51,218 nt of DNA. It comes from Gryganskiella cystojenkinii. Lineage: Eukaryota > Mortierellomycota > Mortierellomycetes > Mortierellales > Mortierellaceae. Shown piece after piece: positions 47,202 to 51,218 of the stretch. The stretch covers positions 1-51,218 of the forward strand of contig JAAAIG010000166.1 in assembly GCA_015852425.1 (NCBI GenBank). The letters are read 5' to 3'. Numbering within the stretch: position 1 is the stretch's first letter; the number at the start of each line of letters is the position of its first letter. A program made the position numbers and the translations under genes. A model generated the notes under the pieces. It did not search any database and had not been told where the DNA came from. It saw only the letters and a list, made by a program, of their open reading frames with translations.

Positions 47202-50169
47202 TTAGACAAGCTCAGCGTCCTCCAGGAACTTGTACTCGAATCGGAAATCGGTCTTCTTGCGTTGGCACCAAGCGCCTTCGTAATCGAAATAAATGTAGGT
47301 TCCTTGTTCGTAATCATCCGTGATCGCCTTGGGCTCTTCATGACGCTGGAACCAGGTCAAATACTTCTTGTGGAAACGCCACGATTGCTTCTTCAGCTCT
47401 CTTGCAGCCAAGTACCTATAGATTGATAAATGAAACTCAAGATTAATCGAAAGTCAAAATATCCCAACACTACAAGGGCAATTGAGAAAATCGCGCAAAA
47501 AACGCGTTGCTTTTTTTTTGTTCTTACTGCTGGTAAGTTCCTTGTTGGTAATAAAAGATGAAGAACAAAGTGTCGATATCAAATTTCTCAAACATGGTGG
47601 CAGACTCGAATAGCCCAGGAGGAGGTGTCTGAGGGTAGTACGATGGTGTCGGGTAAGGATTCTTGGGCGCATAAAATTTAGGCCTATGTAAGAATGTAGC
47701 AAAATGTATGTTAATTGTCGCATTCCGAAATGAAAAAAGGATCCCGCTAGACCATACTGTATGATGTATGATCATGAATGTCGAGACATGGATGATTTGA
47801 TAGATTACCTCTCGGTATCAGCCTGTTCAGGGAGGAACTGGTAACTGGCCTCCAACATTTGACTGGCGAAAAATCCAACATCCTTCGACATGGCACGCTC
47901 TTTGGAGGTCTCGAAACTGTGAGCCAAGTCAGCAAGGGCATCGGGTAGACGGATCTCTGGCTCAGCTCGTGATGGTGGTTGTTGTTGCTGTTGCTGCTGC
48001 TGCTGCTGTCGTGGGTGCTGTTGTTGTTGTTGCGTGTTAACCTCGTGGTACGACGACTTCTAAAGAGCAAAAGGAACAGATAAGGTTAATTACTTGATTT
48101 TAGTCCCTTAAAAAATTGATATCTTCGCTCCCGCAGACACATCATCCATACCTCGGTTGGTGATTGGCTCCTGCTTGGTTGTGCTGAAGAAACATCGGCT
48201 GCCTTGGCAGGGACCGCTGATGGCGTTGAAACGTTCGATTTTGTCTTGGCTTCTTCCATTGGTGGTGTTGCTTGAGCTTTTGATGCAATTGCTGCTGTTG
48301 TTGCCGGCGTTGAGGAGGGTACAGGCACTTCAGCGGTCATCTTGGGGGATGCAGAGACTGCTGAGGCAGCGGCAGTCTGAGGTGAATCATGAGCGACGTT
48401 ACTGGGTTGCGCCAAAACAGCAGGTGCGACATTAGGTGAAGGTGAGGGTGATGCCGAGATATTCGACAAACGAGGTGACTCGGACACAGGAAGGTTGGCA
48501 GCAACTGCGGTGGCGTATTGGATTGGTGGGTCCACAGGGCGCGGTACTGCTGCTGGTCGAACTGGAGTCTGCGCCGCGGCTTTTGGTACAACTGTTGGAC
48601 TTGGTGCTGCTGGTTTTGTATCCTTTGTTTCTGACATGGACAGTTCTAGGTGGGATTAAGAATAGTGAAAGTGATGTGTCAGAAGAATTCCTTCATGGCC
48701 TTTTTTTTTTTTTTGCCCATGAGAATAAAAATCGGGAATGACATACTTTTCGTGGGTGTCGGTTTTGGTGGTGCAGCTTTTGTCGGCGACGGTGCTGGTT
48801 CTGGCTCGACTTCCTTTACTGGTTTTTTTGGTGGTGCTTCGTCCACATCGTCCTTTGAAGATTTTGCATCGTCGTGGGCGTTGTAATGATCCTCTGTACC
48901 GACCGCGAAATAGTCCTCTTCTTCCTCCAGGTTCAGATCTGTGTAGATTTCCTCATCCTCAGCAAAATCAGGATCCAGGTTCTCGTCTACATAATAATTC
49001 ACATCTTCTTGGATTCCTTGGACCTATAAATATTTCAAACCAAGTATATATATATATATAAAATACGCGCGTGAGTTGACCATATCCATGAAATGAAACA
49101 AAAAATAACGACAGCAAAAAAGGATTTCATTGCTGTTCCCAGAATTATCATACCTTTTCTGTTTCGATCTGTCCGTTTTCCAATAATCGAAGTATCAACT
49201 CTAGACGACCCTGATGCCACTTGTGCCGCTCAATCTTCTCTTCGAGTTCAGATATCCTTTCCTTTGCTGGGTTGTTCTTGCCCTTCTTGGCACCCGCTTG
49301 CAAAGTTTCCACCTCGGCTTCCAGCGCCTCGATTTGAATGTTGAGCGACTCGACTCGTTCTGTGACCCAGGAACAGGTCTCTGCTTTCTCCTTTTCCTTG
49401 GGATCCATTCTCCCGGACATGATGAGACCCTCTCTCGAATATGCTTTTGTCTTCATCTCCTTTTCGATCGCCTTGAACTTTTCCATTTGCTAATTATTAT
49501 TCATGAAGTGTAAAAAAAAAAAAGACAGCATAATAGCTGTAAGTAAAGCCCTTCGATATAATGTCCATAGCCGCTGTTCATGGTAGCAAATTTGAGAGAA
49601 AAAAAAATAAAAGGCTGCCATGTCTCTTACTTGTTCAATCAGTTTGCGATTATCGAGAAGTGCCCGTTTGTCCTTGATGTCGTTTGAAGAGATCCAGGTC
49701 TTGATCTGGTCTCGTTGCCTTTGCAGCTTCTTGATTTCTTTTTTCAAGTCGGCCTCGTATTTTTCTTTTTGATTCGCATTGGTCGAGGTCTCAATCTTTT
49801 CCAGAGTCTCCTCAAAGGTCTCGACGCCTTCTGCGACCTTTTTCAGGACCTTGTCGATTTCGGCTATTTCATGAAAAATGAGATGAGGAACCATCAGTCA
49901 TCAAAGCCGCCCCCTTTCTTTTTTTTTTTTTTTCCTTTGGAAATCGGCACGTGGACTGGCACCATCCTCCATTGGTCTGGCGGTGTCTCCTCCGTAAAGC
50001 GATAAAGTCCATGGGAGTTTGTCCATCTAGACACCACCAAGAACGATGAGTAGCCCGCGGCATCTGACCCTGCGCCTAGGAGTATCCAGTAAAAAAGATC
50101 TCTCGTCCAGATTGAAAAGAAATGGTGAATGTAACTCGGTCATTTACTTTGAAGTTTCCTCGTCGCCAT
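47202..50169 (-). CDS. NOT3: CCR4-NOT complex subunit Not3/Not5
   Basis: A core subunit of the CCR4-NOT deadenylase, acting in mRNA decay, translation quality control and transcription. Exons in transcript order: 50169-50148, 49863-49631, 49489-49154, 49023-48747, 48645-48152, 48059-47809, 47683-47528 and 47415-47202; every junction is in phase and gives 660 residues. The start [21 protein letters not shown] is typical of Not3/5, and its first exon has just 22 coding bases. The N-terminal Not3 domain (about 1-230) is coiled coil: [67 protein letters not shown] Pro/Ala/Ser-rich linker (about 245-455) and a Gln run (about 463-480) follow. The C-terminal NOT box (about 530-660) shows [37 protein letters not shown] in two parts and ends [13 protein letters not shown]. 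No domain is missing. Confidence 0.96.
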
Positions 50170-50709
50170 GGCTGTAAGAGTGAATCGGCGATCCTTTTCT
50201 TATGTGAAGAGAGGGGGATAATTGCAAGTCGTGGTATTTGTTGCTGAAGGGGAATCGGACAGCGATGAGCGTGGAGGGTCGTTCGGTCTCTTTCGATGCG
50301 GTTTTGGCAAAGAGAAAAAAAATAAGAGTGTCAATTGTGAATGCTGAAAGAGAGTAGGAGTGCGAGAGACGTGGGTGTCGGAAATGTGCATTTCAATTAA
50401 GGGGCGAAAGTGGTAGTGACGTAGGCCTGCTCCTGCGGCGACATACTTTCTGACGTCCAGTTGACAAGTTCTTCTTAGCTCAGCGGCGTGCTACTCAACC
50501 ACAGCTACTGCAACCGCAGTACGGCGGGATGCCTGCATTTTCGCTGTCAATGGTTAGCAACCGCGTTTGGTGGCCTGAGGAACACAAGAAAATACAGCAG
50601 GTGCTCGACTTAAGGGGTATTTGATGTCACGTGGATTATTCAAAAATCCATTCAAAGACAACCAGAAATTTTATTTTACAATGAAATCCTTCCAATAGGG
50701 ATCTTCGAA
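50170..50709. promoter_or_regulatory. Upstream region of NOT3 and the divergent tRNA gene
   Basis: No coding gene is seen. The minus strand near the NOT3 start is CT-rich (about 50180-50330). The tRNA gene needs no upstream element because its promoter is internal. No clear TATA box was found. Confidence 0.5.
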
Positions 50710-50783
50710 GCTTCCGTGGCGCAATTGGTTAGCGCGTCTGACTGTTAATCAGGAGGTTGGTGGTTCAAGCCCACCCGGGAGCG
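50710..50783 (+). tRNA. tRNA-Asn (anticodon GUU)
   Basis: A 74-base cloverleaf folds with no mismatch beyond G-T pairs. The acceptor stem GCTTCCG pairs with CGGGAGC, the D stem is GCGC/GCGC, the anticodon stem TCTGA/TCAGG holds loop CTGTTAA, and the T stem GGTGG/CCACC holds TTCAAGC. The anticodon GTT is at 50744-50746, so it decodes AAC and AAT. There is no intron, and the discriminator base is G. The internal B box reads GGTTCAAGCCC. A TTTT at about 50794-50797 is a likely pol III terminator. Confidence 0.96.
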
Positions 50784-51218
50784 ATTGATTCATTTTGCAT
50801 GTTCTTGATCTCTTTTTGGTCACCGTCCTCCATCCCCATGGGTGCCCTTGCGTCATTTTCACGTTATGCCACTGAATCATTGGCTTTTTTGCAGCAAAAA
50901 TTATGAAATTTATGTATGGCGGGCGCTATTTACAAGGGAAGGTTCAGATTAAAGCAGGCAGACTGATATTGAACTTTTGATGACACTTGATGCAGACGGT
51001 GTCGTTCCTCACACAGCAATAGACGATCGGGAAGCAGAGGACCGACAGCAGTGTTCCGGGATTGGCGCCTAACGCACTAAAAAGTTAAAGACAGAGGAAG
51101 AAGAAAAAATAAGAATGCACGGACGTCAGACATATGTCAACAGTCTGAGACAACTTTTTTTTTCTTTCTCGAAAATTATCTCGAGGTTCAAAGACCAAAA
51201 AAAAAAAAAAAAAAAAAA
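50784..51218. other. Right end of the window, no gene seen
   Basis: The first bases include the likely pol III terminator of the tRNA. The rest has no supported gene. The window closes in a run of about 22 A, which may be a genuine homopolymer or an assembly end. Confidence 0.55.

Noticed and set aside
51194..51218. Terminal A run as a retroposon poly(A) tail
   Set aside because: No target-site duplication or element body is visible beside it, and similar A runs are common elsewhere in the window.

Overview
This is nuclear DNA of a filamentous fungus. Every long gene is broken by short GT-AG introns. The products are fungal (class IV chitin synthase, Zn2Cys6 regulator, NAR1, NOT3). Leaders are CT-rich, and the proteins carry long Gln/Ser/Pro tracts. 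The style fits an early-diverging Mucoromycota/Mortierella-like genome, but the lineage is inferred from style and not from a marker gene. The window ends in a run of A, so it probably reaches a contig end.

Layout, left to right. 0.9-5.4 kb (+): class IV chitin synthase with a first intron of about 1 kb. 7.3-10.1 kb (+): Gln-rich Sel1-repeat protein. 10.4-12.8 kb (-): MFS transporter. 14.5-18.8 kb (-): Zn2Cys6 transcription factor with a probable micro-exon. 18.8-22.5 kb: no gene seen. 22.5-26.8 kb (-): full-size multidrug ABC transporter. 29.3-31.0 kb (-): atypical tyrosine-phosphatase-like protein lacking the catalytic Arg, divergent from a TatD-type metallohydrolase at 31.5-33.6 kb (+). 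33.8-35.3 kb (-): NADAR-domain protein with an unrecognised N-terminal domain. 35.4-37.8 kb (-): NAR1, an iron-sulfur assembly factor, divergent from a CDF zinc transporter at 38.4-41.1 kb (+). 41.3-45.2 kb (-): a 1300-residue low-complexity protein of unknown function. 47.2-50.2 kb (-): NOT3/5 subunit of CCR4-NOT. 50.7 kb (+): tRNA-Asn(GUU).

I rebuilt the exon structures by hand and checked each for frame and length. The NOT3, NAR1, NADAR, CDF, ABC, MFS and Sel1 models close without a frame break. Three models keep an uncertain junction: chitin synthase intron 1, the transcription factor micro-exon, and phosphatase-like intron 2.

The genes do not form one pathway. Loose themes are cell wall and cell cycle (chitin synthase, Sel1 protein), export (MFS, ABC, CDF), metal and cofactor handling (NAR1, CDF, NADAR) and mRNA turnover (NOT3). 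I see no transposon, CRISPR array, biosynthetic cluster or viral gene. The best candidates for something undescribed are the NADAR fusion, the Arg-less phosphatase-like protein with its long tail, and the PPxY-bearing low-complexity protein.
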